From assembly GCA_030130125.1 (NCBI GenBank), contig JARZZM010000004.1:1-49791 (forward strand): a DNA stretch of 49,791 nucleotides. Reading direction: 5' to 3'. This document shows, in pieces, positions 1 to 7,928 of the stretch (position 1 is the first letter of the stretch; every line of letters begins with the position of its first letter). The notes under the pieces are model-generated. The model saw only the letters and a list, made by a program, of their open reading frames with translations. It was not told where the DNA came from and did not search any database. The translations under genes were made by a program, and so were the position numbers. This DNA is from Thermoproteota archaeon (lineage in GTDB: Archaea; Korarchaeota; Korarchaeia; Korarchaeales; Korarchaeaceae).

Positions 1-83
1 GTCCTGTTCCTAGGGTGAGGATAAAGAGCATTTACCGCAAGAGGTTCGTACTCGGAAGGAAGCCCGGACAGCATCCGATATAA
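1..83 (+). CDS. C-terminal fragment of an unrecognised protein
   Basis: An open frame enters from the left edge and ends at TAA 81-83. The visible tail is about 26 residues, very basic, and ends in ...GRKPGQHPI. The start and nearly all of the gene lie outside the window, so no family can be assigned. It runs in the same direction as nop5, with a gap of about 40 nt that contains the nop5 Shine-Dalgarno site. Codon choice (AGG, ATA, AAG) matches its neighbours, which supports a real gene end rather than a chance frame. Confidence 0.4.
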   Translation, partial: PVPRVRIKSIYRKRFVLGRKPGQHPI

Positions 84-125
84 GAGATTTTTTAGGACCC
101 CGGTCCTACTTCGAAGGGAGATAAC

Positions 126-1265
126 TTGCGAGCATTCTTGGCCCTCCAACCCTATGGAATCCTACTGCTTGATCATAAGGGCAAGGTCCTTAAGTCTTGG
201 GGATTTCCCAAGGATCCTGAGAAGATCGCCAGCATATTGACTGACGAGAGCTTGCTAGAAGAGCCTCTCAGGAAACTGCTCGCCGGTTTGAAAGCTGATG
301 AGCTCGTAGTAGGCGATCAGATACTGAAGGACCTGTTGAATAAAGCGGACATCAAATCGATACTCTCACCAGCCGAGGAGGCCTTCCTCCGGCTGAGAAG
401 GACGCCTCACCGCTACGCCTCCCAGATATGGGGGGTAGTGAAACAGAAGGATTACTTCAGGATGCTTAATGAGATAGGAATAGAGCTTACGAGGATCGGG
501 ATAAAGAAGCAGCTGAGCTCTCTGGATCAGCAGGTCATAAAAGCCATAGACTACATCGATCACGCTAACAAGGCATTGAATGTCCTAGCCCCGGCCATCA
601 GAGAGTGGTACTCAATTCACTTCCCAGAGCTGAATGATTTGGTGGAGGACCATCCGCTGTTCATGAAGGTGGTTTCCCTACAGCCTGACAGGAGAAAAAT
701 GACCTTAGAAATACTGAAGAAGGCTGGGTTAAGCGATGCCAAGGCTAGACAGGTTATGGAGGCTGCGAGAAATTCGATAGGGGCCGATTTCGAGGAGAGC
801 GACCTTGAGATGTTGAGGAAGGTCGCTGAGAATTGGACATCCCTTTACGAATCTAGGAAGATGGTGGAGGCCTTCATAGAGGACCTCATGAAGCGCGCCG
901 CTCCCAACCTATCCGCGGTCGTTCATCCGCTTGTAGGGGCTAGACTCATAGCCGTGGCTGGAGGTCTGAACAGGCTTGCAAGCCTACCAGCCAGTTCCAT
1001 CCAGATATTGGGTGCCCACAAGGCCATCTTCATGCACCTAGTTAAGGGAGCCAAGCCCCCGAAGCACGGCGTACTCTTCCAAGCCAAGGAGGTGAGGACC
1101 GCACCTAAGAAGCTGAGGGGGAAGGTCGCAAGACTGCTGGCAACCAAGATAGCCATAGCTGCTAGAGTGGATGCCTTTGGAGATGGCAGATACGTGGGAG
1201 ACGAGTTAAGGAGGGAGATAGACGAGAAGCTGAGGGAGATCTTGGGCAGGGGTGGTAGGAAATGA
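126..1265 (+). CDS. nop5: Nop5/Nop56-type C/D box sRNP core protein
   Basis: Scaffold protein of archaeal C/D box guide RNPs. It binds the L7Ae-RNA complex through its C-terminal Nop domain and fibrillarin through its N-terminal domain, directing 2'-O-methylation of rRNA and tRNA. The 379-residue length fits the family. An N-terminal domain (about 1-120), a helical coiled-coil segment (about 120-240) and the Nop domain (about 240-375) are visible, the last with the typical run GGLNRLASLPASSIQILGAH and a basic end. The start is TTG 126, preceded by GAAGGGAG at 113-120. The stop overlaps the fibrillarin ATG by four bases, the usual two-gene operon. Identification is secure from the Nop signature and the neighbour. 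Confidence 0.95.
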   Translation: MRAFLALQPYGILLLDHKGKVLKSWGFPKDPEKIASILTDESLLEEPLRKLLAGLKADELVVGDQILKDLLNKADIKSILSPAEEAFLRLRRTPHRYASQIWGVVKQKDYFRMLNEIGIELTRIGIKKQLSSLDQQVIKAIDYIDHANKALNVLAPAIREWYSIHFPELNDLVEDHPLFMKVVSLQPDRRKMTLEILKKAGLSDAKARQVMEAARNSIGADFEESDLEMLRKVAENWTSLYESRKMVEAFIEDLMKRAAPNLSAVVHPLVGARLIAVAGGLNRLASLPASSIQILGAHKAIFMHLVKGAKPPKHGVLFQAKEVRTAPKKLRGKVARLLATKIAIAARVDAFGDGRYVGDELRREIDEKLREILGRGGRK

Positions 1266-1945
1266 GGGTTAGGGAGGACCAGAAGTTCCGAAACCTGTTC
1301 TGGATAATAAATGGTAAGAAGCAGTTGGCCACTAAGAGCATAGCCCCGGGTCACAGGGTCTACGATGAAATTGTGAGGCAGATCAAGGGAGAGGAGTACA
1401 GGATATGGAACCCCTACAGGTCAAAGCTAGCAGCGGCCATATACAAGGGCCTGAAGAACTTCCCGTTCAGGAGGGGGACCAAGGTCCTGTACTTGGGCAT
1501 TGCATCGGGAACGACCGCCTCGCATGTGAGCGACGTGATTGAGGATGATGGGATCATATTCGGTGTGGAGATAGCTCATAGGGTTATCAGAGATCTTCTA
1601 GGAGTGGCTAAGGTGAGGAGGAACATCGTACCAATCATGGAAAGTGCTAGAAGGCCTCAAAGCTACTCTTGGATCGTCTCCGAGGTGGATGTAGTGTACG
1701 AGGATGTAGCACAGCCCGATCAGGCCAGCATACTGGTGAAGAACGCGGATATCTTCCTAAGGAAGGGTGGTGTGGCTATGATAGCCGTCAAAGCCAGCAG
1801 TATAGATGTAACCCTCCCGCCCAAGAAGGTCTATAGGCTTGTCGAGAAGGAGGTCATCTCCACTGGGAGATATAAGTTGCTGGAGACCGTTGATCTCTCT
1901 CCCTACGACCCCAAGCATGCAATGATGGTCTTCAGGAAGCTGTGA
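1262..1945 (+). CDS. flpA: Fibrillarin-like rRNA/tRNA 2'-O-methyltransferase
   Basis: SAM-dependent methyltransferase that acts inside the C/D box RNP together with Nop5. The 227-residue length is normal for archaeal fibrillarin, which lacks the eukaryotic GAR tail. The N-terminal strand region reads EEYRIWNPYRSKLAAAI. The SAM motif LYLGIASGTTASHVSDV is at about residues 74-90, followed by GVEIAHRVIRDL and VYEDVAQPDQASILVKNA. The K-D-K-E type catalytic framework appears present (IAVKASSIDVT near the C-terminus). Translation is coupled to nop5 through an ATGA overlap. The 3' end overlaps the convergent trm1 gene by 14 nt. Confidence 0.96.
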   Translation: MRVREDQKFRNLFWIINGKKQLATKSIAPGHRVYDEIVRQIKGEEYRIWNPYRSKLAAAIYKGLKNFPFRRGTKVLYLGIASGTTASHVSDVIEDDGIIFGVEIAHRVIRDLLGVAKVRRNIVPIMESARRPQSYSWIVSEVDVVYEDVAQPDQASILVKNADIFLRKGGVAMIAVKASSIDVTLPPKKVYRLVEKEVISTGRYKLLETVDLSPYDPKHAMMVFRKL

Positions 1946-3065
1946 TCTCCTTAACTATTTCATCTATCTCAGCCCTGCTCGCTGTCGTCTTCACCCCAAG
2001 AGGTTCCAAATGCGTCCTAGCAGCGAAATATCCTCTTTCCCTCAAGGTAGCGACGATATCGCTCACTTTGGGCATTTTAACGCGTAAGCGTGAGCAGATG
2101 TCGTCGAGCATGTAGTAGAAGGGAGGGCCTCCAGACTCCTCTCTTAGAGCGTTTAGAAGGCGTTCAACTTCCTCGTTGATCGGTGTTACCCCATCCAAGA
2201 ATCGCGGATCCGTGATCTCATCCAGCCACAAGGGACCTAGCAGCTCCCCGCATTCAGCATTGGGCAGATCGACCCCTTTGTGGATCACATGCTCCCCGTT
2301 GCAGGTCTCCACCCAGCCCAGAGATTCCCTGAGCTGTCGGCTAGAGGCCGAGGGCCCCCTATCGATGGAGAAGAACACCCTGACGTAATGCTCCCTTCCG
2401 TAGGAGAGCAGAGGTCTGGCTACGAGGTCGAGTCTGGCCGCTGTTCTGACGGTGAAGGAAATCAAAGCGCGTATCCCAAACTCCTTGTGAAAGGGAAGCT
2501 TCCTCCCCAACACACCGTAGTACCTGAACAGCTTGTCCGGGTATATGCCAAACAGGGGCGGGGTGTCAGTAGCCGTAACTCCCAACAGGCCACCCCTCCT
2601 GACGGCCCTCAAGAAGGAATCCATGTAGGGAGCCGGGGAACCGAAAGGGTCTAGATCCAAATAATGGGGTCTATTTCCCTCCCACGCGAGCTTCTCGGCT
2701 TCCAGCCTTGCATCTGAGCAGGTCGCCCTGATCCTTACCCCATTGAGCCTCGCATTTAGCTTTATCACATGGACTGCCAAGCAGTTAGAATCGTTGGCCA
2801 GTACCTCATCGACGCCCCCCTCAACCGCCAGTCTGAGGGCCCTGACCCCCGATGCTGCCATGAGATCGGCAGCGCTCCCAATGTTCACAGACCTGACGAT
2901 TGAGATGGTGACGTCCCTGTTCAGTTTCATTCGCGGGTTGTAAAACACTGGTGCCTTTGTGTAGGACAGGCCCATTCTCTCTAAGTGTTCCAAATCGGTG
3001 GAGTAGAAGATCACGCTTCCCTCCCTATATAGCTTGAGCGGTATGCTGAGCGAGGGTTCCATCAT
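1932..3065 (-). CDS. trm1: tRNA (guanine26-N2/N2)-dimethyltransferase Trm1
   Basis: Methylates G26 of tRNA using SAM. Visible motifs are VFYNPRMKLNRDVTI near residue 34, the SAM region DLMAASGVRALR, the catalytic DLDPFGSPAPYMDSFLRA, and the Trm1 segment VTATDTPPLFGIYPDKLFRYYG. About 377 residues is the normal length. The open frame extends 68 codons further upstream, but that part is unlike Trm1 and is antisense to the THEP1 gene. I therefore start at ATG 3065 (or the adjacent ATG 3062). A TATA-like AT box at 3081-3092 lies about 25 nt upstream, consistent with a leaderless or nearly leaderless mRNA. The start codon overlaps that of the divergent THEP1 gene. Confidence 0.93.
   Translation of the reverse strand: MMEPSLSIPLKLYREGSVIFYSTDLEHLERMGLSYTKAPVFYNPRMKLNRDVTISIVRSVNIGSAADLMAASGVRALRLAVEGGVDEVLANDSNCLAVHVIKLNARLNGVRIRATCSDARLEAEKLAWEGNRPHYLDLDPFGSPAPYMDSFLRAVRRGGLLGVTATDTPPLFGIYPDKLFRYYGVLGRKLPFHKEFGIRALISFTVRTAARLDLVARPLLSYGREHYVRVFFSIDRGPSASSRQLRESLGWVETCNGEHVIHKGVDLPNAECGELLGPLWLDEITDPRFLDGVTPINEEVERLLNALREESGGPPFYYMLDDICSRLRVKMPKVSDIVATLRERGYFAARTHLEPLGVKTTASRAEIDEIVKEITAS
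3026..3034 (+). promoter_or_regulatory. TATA box for the THEP1 gene, inside trm1
   Basis: CTATATAGC is centred about 34 nt before the THEP1 ATG and lies within the first codons of the opposing trm1 gene. The spacing would put the transcription start a few bases before ATG 3064. It was identified by eye only. Confidence 0.45.
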
Positions 3066-3606
3066 GGGGAGGGAGGGTAAGTATATTATAAGGGGTAAAC
3101 CGGGATCTGGGAAATCTACGGCCGTTATGATGGTAAAGGAGCATTTAGAGAACCTAGGAGTGAAAGTAGGGGGAATAAGGACTCCAGAGATCAGATCTGG
3201 AGGAAGGAGAATAGGATTTGAGGTGGAGAACCTACTGACGGGGGAGAAATCCCTGTTCGCCTCTGTCAACTACGGGGATGGTCCTAAAATCTCCAAATAC
3301 GGTGTCAGGATAGATCTCTTTGAGAAGGTGGCAATTCCTGCCTTGGAGAACTCGATGAGGGAATGCGACCTAGTCTTGGTTGATGAGATCGGTAAGATGG
3401 AACTGTTCTCGGATAGGTTCGTGGAGGTCGTGAGGAAGCTGTGGAGGTCGGATAGGGCGGCTCTCGGCACCGCTCCCATCTCCAAAATCAAATTCGTTGA
3501 GGAGATATGCTCTCTATCGGAGGTCTTCTGGATAGAGAGGGGTATGGCTGAAAGAGTTGCGGAGAAGCTCGTAGAGAGGATCCTCAAGTATTTGGGTAGG
3601 TTATGA
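3064..3606 (+). CDS. THEP1-family nucleoside triphosphatase
   Basis: P-loop NTPase of the archaeal/bacterial THEP1 family (about 180 residues), which hydrolyses ATP, GTP and other NTPs in vitro. Its cellular role is unclear. The Walker A motif GKPGSGKST sits about 10 residues from the start, the family segment GGIRTPEIRSGGRRIGFEV follows, and Walker B is LVLVDEIGKMELFS. An upstream in-frame extension from 3034 is possible, but the family normally begins a few residues before the P-loop, so ATG 3064 is preferred. CTATATAGC at 3026-3034 is a plausible TATA box inside trm1. The 3' end overlaps gar1 by 23 nt on the opposite strand. Confidence 0.9.
   Translation: MGREGKYIIRGKPGSGKSTAVMMVKEHLENLGVKVGGIRTPEIRSGGRRIGFEVENLLTGEKSLFASVNYGDGPKISKYGVRIDLFEKVAIPALENSMRECDLVLVDEIGKMELFSDRFVEVVRKLWRSDRAALGTAPISKIKFVEEICSLSEVFWIERGMAERVAEKLVERILKYLGRL
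3081..3092 (-). promoter_or_regulatory. TATA box for trm1, inside the THEP1 gene
   Basis: On the minus strand this reads CTTATAATATAC. It is centred about 22-25 nt upstream of the two candidate trm1 ATG codons, so the transcript would be leaderless. It lies within the first ten codons of THEP1, which makes the arrangement reciprocal with the THEP1 promoter. Confidence 0.45.
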
Positions 3607-3862
3607 GCCTGCTCTCCTCCCTGCGCTCCACCAAGTACAGCCTCTTACCCACGAATTCCTTGGCCTTGTCCAAGGGTAACACGATCTTCACCAGCGCGTA
3701 CGGCTCGTGAACTGGCCCAATAACATCGCTGACCACCCCAACGAGTAGCAGATCCTCGGAGACGACCCTCTTGTCCTTAGGGTCCTCCTTGACCGGGGGC
3801 TTCATCTTCACTAGGAAGTTCCTAGATCTAGTCAGTCTCACGACCTCTCCCAGTACCCTCAC
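3584..3862 (-). CDS. gar1: H/ACA RNP protein Gar1
   Basis: Small RNP protein that binds Cbf5 in H/ACA pseudouridylation particles and helps product release. The 92 residues form the Gar1 beta-barrel: LGEVVRLTRSRNFLV at the N-terminus, then LLLVGVVSDVIGPVHEPYAL, which is the signature segment, then the KEFVGKRLYLVERR strand. Start codon is GTG 3862, which overlaps the srp19 stop as GTGA. It is the last gene of the minus-strand run that begins with the thermosome, and its 3' end overlaps the convergent THEP1 gene. The order S8e-SRP19-Gar1 groups three RNA-binding proteins in one likely transcript. Confidence 0.88.
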   Translation of the reverse strand: MRVLGEVVRLTRSRNFLVKMKPPVKEDPKDKRVVSEDLLLVGVVSDVIGPVHEPYALVKIVLPLDKAKEFVGKRLYLVERREESRLITYPNT

Positions 3863-4140
3863 TTCCTATACCTCCTGATTGTTTCGGCCACTTTCTTAAG
3901 GAGTTCCTCCTTGCTTCCTTGGTAGATCACCTTCACCCTCCCCTCGAACCTGTACCATCTCGAGGGCCTGTGCTTCTCCTCCACCTCGTACTCCAAGGAG
4001 AGATGTTTCAGAGCGCTCACCAAATCTTGGAGGGTAGGCTTCCTCACAGCAAGGGGGCGAGGTACCCTCCTGCCCTTGGACCTGCTCAACCTAGAATCGA
4101 AATAGGAGGGGTATATTACCTTGGGGCCCTTACGAGGCAA
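3859..4140 (-). CDS. srp19: Signal recognition particle 19 kDa protein
   Basis: Binds helices 6 and 8 of SRP RNA and primes SRP54 assembly for co-translational membrane targeting. The 93 residues show the family pattern: KVIYPSYFDSRLSRSKGRRVP near the N-terminus (tyrosine and the GRR/P loop), LQDLVSALKHLSLEY in the helix region, then a basic lysine/arginine-rich tail. The start ATG 4140 overlaps the S8e gene by 11 nt and the stop overlaps gar1 by 4 nt, so the three are almost certainly co-translated. Confidence 0.92.
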   Translation of the reverse strand: MPRKGPKVIYPSYFDSRLSRSKGRRVPRPLAVRKPTLQDLVSALKHLSLEYEVEEKHRPSRWYRFEGRVKVIYQGSKEELLKKVAETIRRYRK

Positions 4141-4534
4141 CCTCTTCCCTCAGTAGAACCCCGTTCAGGATCCCATGCTGGCCAGGCCTAGATGTTATCC
4201 TCACCAAGCCCAGCTCGGTCTTGACCAGCGCTCCTTTCGTTATTATCTTCCTCCTAGTAAGCACCTTGCTGGCCGGGTTCTCCATCACATCTAGTATCTT
4301 CACTTTCTTTGTGGTGCCATCGCCAAGCGCCACGTTGACCTCGTGATCGGATACCAGCCTGAGCTTCCTTCCACCGCCCATTATCCTGATGGGCTTGAGC
4401 TTCCTAGCTCCCACTACCGTGAACGCTGGCGGTCTACCGGCCTCCCTCCTCCTCTTTCCTCTACTCTTCCTTACCTTACCACCGGTAGGCTTCCTACCTC
4501 CGGGCATTACTGGACCGTGGTAGTAATACGGCAT
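4130..4534 (-). CDS. rps8e: 30S ribosomal protein S8e
   Basis: Archaeal/eukaryotic-specific small-subunit protein. The 134 residues contain the family core RKPTGGKVRKSRGKRRREAGRPP at the N-terminal end (positions about 13-35) and the conserved C-terminal ALVKTELGLVRITSRPGQHGILNGVL. The N-terminus PYYYHGPVMPGG is somewhat longer than in most archaea, where the core starts within about ten residues. An internal ATG at residue 10 is an alternative start. The stop is TAA. It lies 13 nt downstream of a membrane-protein gene and overlaps srp19. Confidence 0.94.
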   Translation of the reverse strand: MPYYYHGPVMPGGRKPTGGKVRKSRGKRRREAGRPPAFTVVGARKLKPIRIMGGGRKLRLVSDHEVNVALGDGTTKKVKILDVMENPASKVLTRRKIITKGALVKTELGLVRITSRPGQHGILNGVLLREEVAS

Positions 4535-4547
4535 GTTCCCACTTCAC

Positions 4548-5723
4548 CTAGCTAGCTTGATCACTTCCATTAATAAGATTGGCTAGGGAGGCGAACACCA
4601 CCGAGCCAGCTATGAGGGCTATATCCAGCTGGCTGAAGCCTATCTCAGCCCTCGTGATGAGTATAGGCCATATTATATTGTACGAGAATAGATCGTTGCC
4701 TCCTCCCATTGATAGGCGGTAGCTATACCCCGAGAGGAACCCTATCAGCACGGAGAAGACTATCATGCCTATTAGGCCCAGAGCCACAAGGAGGCCGATG
4801 AACATGGTGGGCGTGATCCCATAGGCCTTGCTGAGGATCCCCCTGCCTAAGGATTGCGATGGATGCAGGGGTATGGATGAGAGCCAGAAGGGCCCATATG
4901 GAGGCAGCGGTGTCAGGAAGTGGCTACACAACTCCTTCGAGTAATAGTAGGTAGTTGCAAGCCTGAAAGCAACCCTCTCATAGGTTGGCACATGAACATA
5001 CGATCTCACCTCCCCGACGGCGACGAACAGTCCTAGGAGGATAACCATGAGTGCGAAGCCCTTGGGATCCTTCCTCCTGACCATAAGCAGGGAGGTGGAC
5101 AGGATCACCAAGGATACATCCGCCCTGAATCCATGGAGCACCATCAAGCCGGAGGTCAGGGACAGGAAGGCCAAGGGAAGGAGCCTGCGTCCGCCTTCTA
5201 TCAACCTCCACAACAAGCTCGGGTAGGAAATGAATATCAGAAACATCCCGAAGGCTCCCTCTACGGGAGTGAGAGGTAGCTCCCTAATGACCTCCCAATC
5301 CCCGTATTGGAGGAATGAGTGCACGACGAAGAAGGTTCCGGAGGCGTAAACCAGTAGTTGGAAGATGGGTGTCTCGCCCCTGCTGTGTGCAATGATATAG
5401 GCGGCCAAGTTGATCGCAGTCACCCATAGCAGGGCTATTAGGTGGTGGAGAGGGGTTATCTCCCTGAAGGAGACCCCCAACAGGATGATCACTAGGGCCT
5501 CACTTATGATGAGTGATATCCAGTGTAATTTTCTGCCGCTGACCATGGAGGCAGTGAGTGTACCTAACTGGAAGGCTAGAATGCCCAACCCAGATACCAT
5601 CACCCACCCGTAATCCGGCCCGTAACTCCAAGAGCCCAGTAGGAGGATCGCCACTAGGATCGTGAGTATGCCTATCGTGGGGTGCACTGAGATGGAGTAT
5701 ATCACTTCTCTGAGCGACCTCAT
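4548..5723 (-). CDS. Multi-pass membrane protein, polysaccharide polymerase-like (second of a pair)
   Basis: 391 residues with about ten hydrophobic segments. It resembles archaeal oligosaccharide repeat-unit polymerase (Wzy-like) proteins in topology and in a central FRAD...EVRS stretch. It is a diverged paralogue of the gene just upstream (5720-7024): both have FR[AT][DE] at the start of a central helix, then G[EA]VRS about 45 residues later, then a YGP...hydrophobic C-terminal block ending at [YA]YR[LF]. Translation is coupled to its paralogue by an ATGA overlap, with SD GGAGAA. A role in building surface glycans or N-glycan polymers is inferred from family resemblance only. No glycosyltransferase lies beside it. 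Confidence 0.55.
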   Translation of the reverse strand: MRSLREVIYSISVHPTIGILTILVAILLLGSWSYGPDYGWVMVSGLGILAFQLGTLTASMVSGRKLHWISLIISEALVIILLGVSFREITPLHHLIALLWVTAINLAAYIIAHSRGETPIFQLLVYASGTFFVVHSFLQYGDWEVIRELPLTPVEGAFGMFLIFISYPSLLWRLIEGGRRLLPLAFLSLTSGLMVLHGFRADVSLVILSTSLLMVRRKDPKGFALMVILLGLFVAVGEVRSYVHVPTYERVAFRLATTYYYSKELCSHFLTPLPPYGPFWLSSIPLHPSQSLGRGILSKAYGITPTMFIGLLVALGLIGMIVFSVLIGFLSGYSYRLSMGGGNDLFSYNIIWPILITRAEIGFSQLDIALIAGSVVFASLANLINGSDQAS

Positions 5724-7024
5724 TTCTCCGGCCTCAGGGAGGTGAGAAGAACCACCACGGCAATAAGGAGGTAGAGGTATACGTTGATATCCAGTATCCC
5801 CGTCTCTATCCCAACGACCAAGTAGGCGAACAGCACCGAATAGGGGCCGAGCAGGTAGTCCGCTTTCTTGGAGAACCTGTAAGCTAGGGCCAGTAGATAG
5901 GAGAAGATGAGGGAAGCTGCTACCGCCCCTAATACCCCCCAGTCCAAGAGAGGTCCACCTATCAAGGTCGCCGTGGTGGACACAGTCCTCCTGCCTCCCA
6001 CATAGATGCTTATCAGGGTTCTAGGGCCGTAACGCGTACCCCTGATTAGTCCTAATGAGGATAGAGCCGCTAGATGCACCCACCCACCGGTAACCGGTCT
6101 TAGAGCGTAGAGCCTGACTATTGTGTCGAGGGCCGCTATCGTGATGGTCGGCCTGTAGAGAACTGAGAGAAGTGGGTTCTGGGCCAAGCCCGTGGTCAGC
6201 GATCTGACCGCACCCACTCCAAGGAAAAAAGCGGCAGCCACCATCAGTCCCAAGAAAACTTGCTTATAGCTGACTACCTTCCTGTGATAAAGGACGACGA
6301 GGGCCGTCAATATATAAGCTATCATCTCAGTCCTGAAAGCCAAGAAAAACGAGGGGATAAACCCTATCAGGGTCAATGAGTAGGCCTCGCATTTCCTCAA
6401 ATCCAACGAGGAAAGGAGGAATGCAGTACCGGGAACGGTGGTCCAAGCCAAGTAGTTGAGGAGAGGGGACAAACCCCTCCTGAGCTCATCGTTCAAGAGA
6501 GGGAGGCCTCCCACCCTAGATATCTGCATGATGAAAGCCATGTAACCCAGTAGGAACATAGCAGCACCTAAGAGAACAACTAACCCCCTGTTATCGATAA
6601 CTCGAAGGCCTTCCTCCTTATAGGCTAGGAAGATCCCCGAGGCCATCACGAGTACGGTGAAATAAATTAGGATCATGGTTGGGATCGAGACCCGAACCAT
6701 CGACAACCAGAAGAACAGGAGAAGACCCAGAGGGAACATCCACGGGGAGAGCAGTATCTCTACCAACCTTCCCACTGGGAGATCTATCCTCCAACGTGGA
6801 GCTAGCATGCTTATCCCTGAGATGATTGAGTTGATGAGGTTGCAAGTCCTCCCGAGGGCCCTCAGGAAGATAGAGGATTGAGTTGCTGACGAAAGGATTT
6901 CGTATGAGGCGACGAGGAGCTTGTAAGTTAGACTGGTTCTGGCCAGTTCGGGTATGCCGAGCCTCCGCCATATCCTCCCCAAGATGGAGGTGCTGAACGA
7001 TCTCAGTAGGAGGGAAACTAGCAA
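5720..7024 (-). CDS. Multi-pass membrane protein, polysaccharide polymerase-like (first of a pair)
   Basis: 434 residues with about twelve hydrophobic segments and a central FRTEMIAYILTAL helix followed by GVGAVRSL. These features match archaeal oligosaccharide repeat-unit polymerase-like proteins. The first 70 residues form an amphipathic, serine-rich region before the membrane segments. Start is TTG 7024 with GGGGGAT about five bases upstream. It lies 10 nt after the DUF4330-like gene and overlaps its paralogue by 4 nt. The substrate is unknown. Wzy-like enzymes diverge so quickly that family assignment here rests on topology, the arginine positions and the paralogue comparison. Confidence 0.55.
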   Translation of the reverse strand: MLVSLLLRSFSTSILGRIWRRLGIPELARTSLTYKLLVASYEILSSATQSSIFLRALGRTCNLINSIISGISMLAPRWRIDLPVGRLVEILLSPWMFPLGLLLFFWLSMVRVSIPTMILIYFTVLVMASGIFLAYKEEGLRVIDNRGLVVLLGAAMFLLGYMAFIMQISRVGGLPLLNDELRRGLSPLLNYLAWTTVPGTAFLLSSLDLRKCEAYSLTLIGFIPSFFLAFRTEMIAYILTALVVLYHRKVVSYKQVFLGLMVAAAFFLGVGAVRSLTTGLAQNPLLSVLYRPTITIAALDTIVRLYALRPVTGGWVHLAALSSLGLIRGTRYGPRTLISIYVGGRRTVSTTATLIGGPLLDWGVLGAVAASLIFSYLLALAYRFSKKADYLLGPYSVLFAYLVVGIETGILDINVYLYLLIAVVVLLTSLRPEK

Positions 7025-7034
7025 TGCGATCCCC

Positions 7035-7919
7035 CTATGGCTTGGGGATGAACGTCAGCCTAGTCACATCTATGGCATCCGACAGGGGTCGCGCGTTATC
7101 TAACAGGTTGGCGTACACCGAAACCCCTGTGAGAGGTTCCTCCGTACCGATGTATACGTAGGCAGCATCCAGCATGGCGTTGGTGTAGTTCACTCCCAGC
7201 TCCCTGAGTATAGAATCGATCTCCCTCAGATCATCGGATGTGAGGGACACCTTCTGCGTGTAGTCGAACTTCATGGTTATGAAGGATTCTCCCAAGTAAA
7301 CGTAGATGAAGCCCCAGGGGATCCTCTCGTAGATCTTCCACTTCAGCTGAGTGTAGAGATACGCACTCGGCTCGAGCCCGGGAACGTCAATGACCAGCGA
7401 GGACCTAGCTTTTACATCCCTGACGCCGTACTCCCCCGCTACCTTTCCGCTTATTTCCTCCAACTTGTCCGCTATCTCGCTGAGGCTGTCTGCCTTTATC
7501 GGGTAGGTGTATATCCTGATGATTGAGGGGGCGGTCGTCTTGAAGGTTATCTTCGAGGCAGCTATGTCCTCCACATAGGCGTTAGGGCCCCCGATAGTTA
7601 TCCTCCTCCCTTTGTACCATCCGAAGAGTCTCGTCTCGTAAGACCAAGTTATGAGAACGTCGTCGTGGAACTCCGTCCCATTAGCGGTCCACACCCCATC
7701 TATCCTCGCCTCGACTATGTACCCCATGGTGGAGAGTCTGGTGAATTCTAGGGCCGCATTCCTGATATTGAGGCCAGAGTAAGCGTTGACCTCTTGAGGT
7801 GGGGGAAGCAGATTCTCGTAGGCATAATAGCCAGCGAATGAGACGATTATCAAGATTAAAAAAAGATCGAAGGCGTTTACGCCCAAGATCTTTCCGCTTT
7901 TCCGGTCTACTAGCTTCAT
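7035..7919 (-). CDS. Membrane-anchored protein with DUF4330-like N-terminus
   Basis: 294 residues. The N-terminus reads VDRKSGKILGVNAFDLFLILI, the charged-then-hydrophobic pattern of DUF4330 proteins. It is followed by one membrane span (about 18-38) and a large extracytoplasmic domain rich in beta strands and isoleucine/tyrosine. The rest does not match a family I recognise. A helix-like stretch ADSLSEIADKLEEISGKV lies at about 145-165. ATG 7919 is 9 nt after the thermosome stop, and the next membrane gene follows after 10 nt, so this gene links a chaperonin to two polymerase-like proteins in one apparent transcript. Function unknown. Confidence 0.6.
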   Translation of the reverse strand: MKLVDRKSGKILGVNAFDLFLILIIVSFAGYYAYENLLPPPQEVNAYSGLNIRNAALEFTRLSTMGYIVEARIDGVWTANGTEFHDDVLITWSYETRLFGWYKGRRITIGGPNAYVEDIAASKITFKTTAPSIIRIYTYPIKADSLSEIADKLEEISGKVAGEYGVRDVKARSSLVIDVPGLEPSAYLYTQLKWKIYERIPWGFIYVYLGESFITMKFDYTQKVSLTSDDLREIDSILRELGVNYTNAMLDAAYVYIGTEEPLTGVSVYANLLDNARPLSDAIDVTRLTFIPKP

Positions 7920-7928
7920 CCCGCGTTT

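Noticed and set aside
3066-3269. 68-residue N-terminal extension of Trm1
   Set aside because: It is antisense to THEP1 and rich in serine and proline like other shadow frames. Trm1 proteins start close to the chosen ATG.
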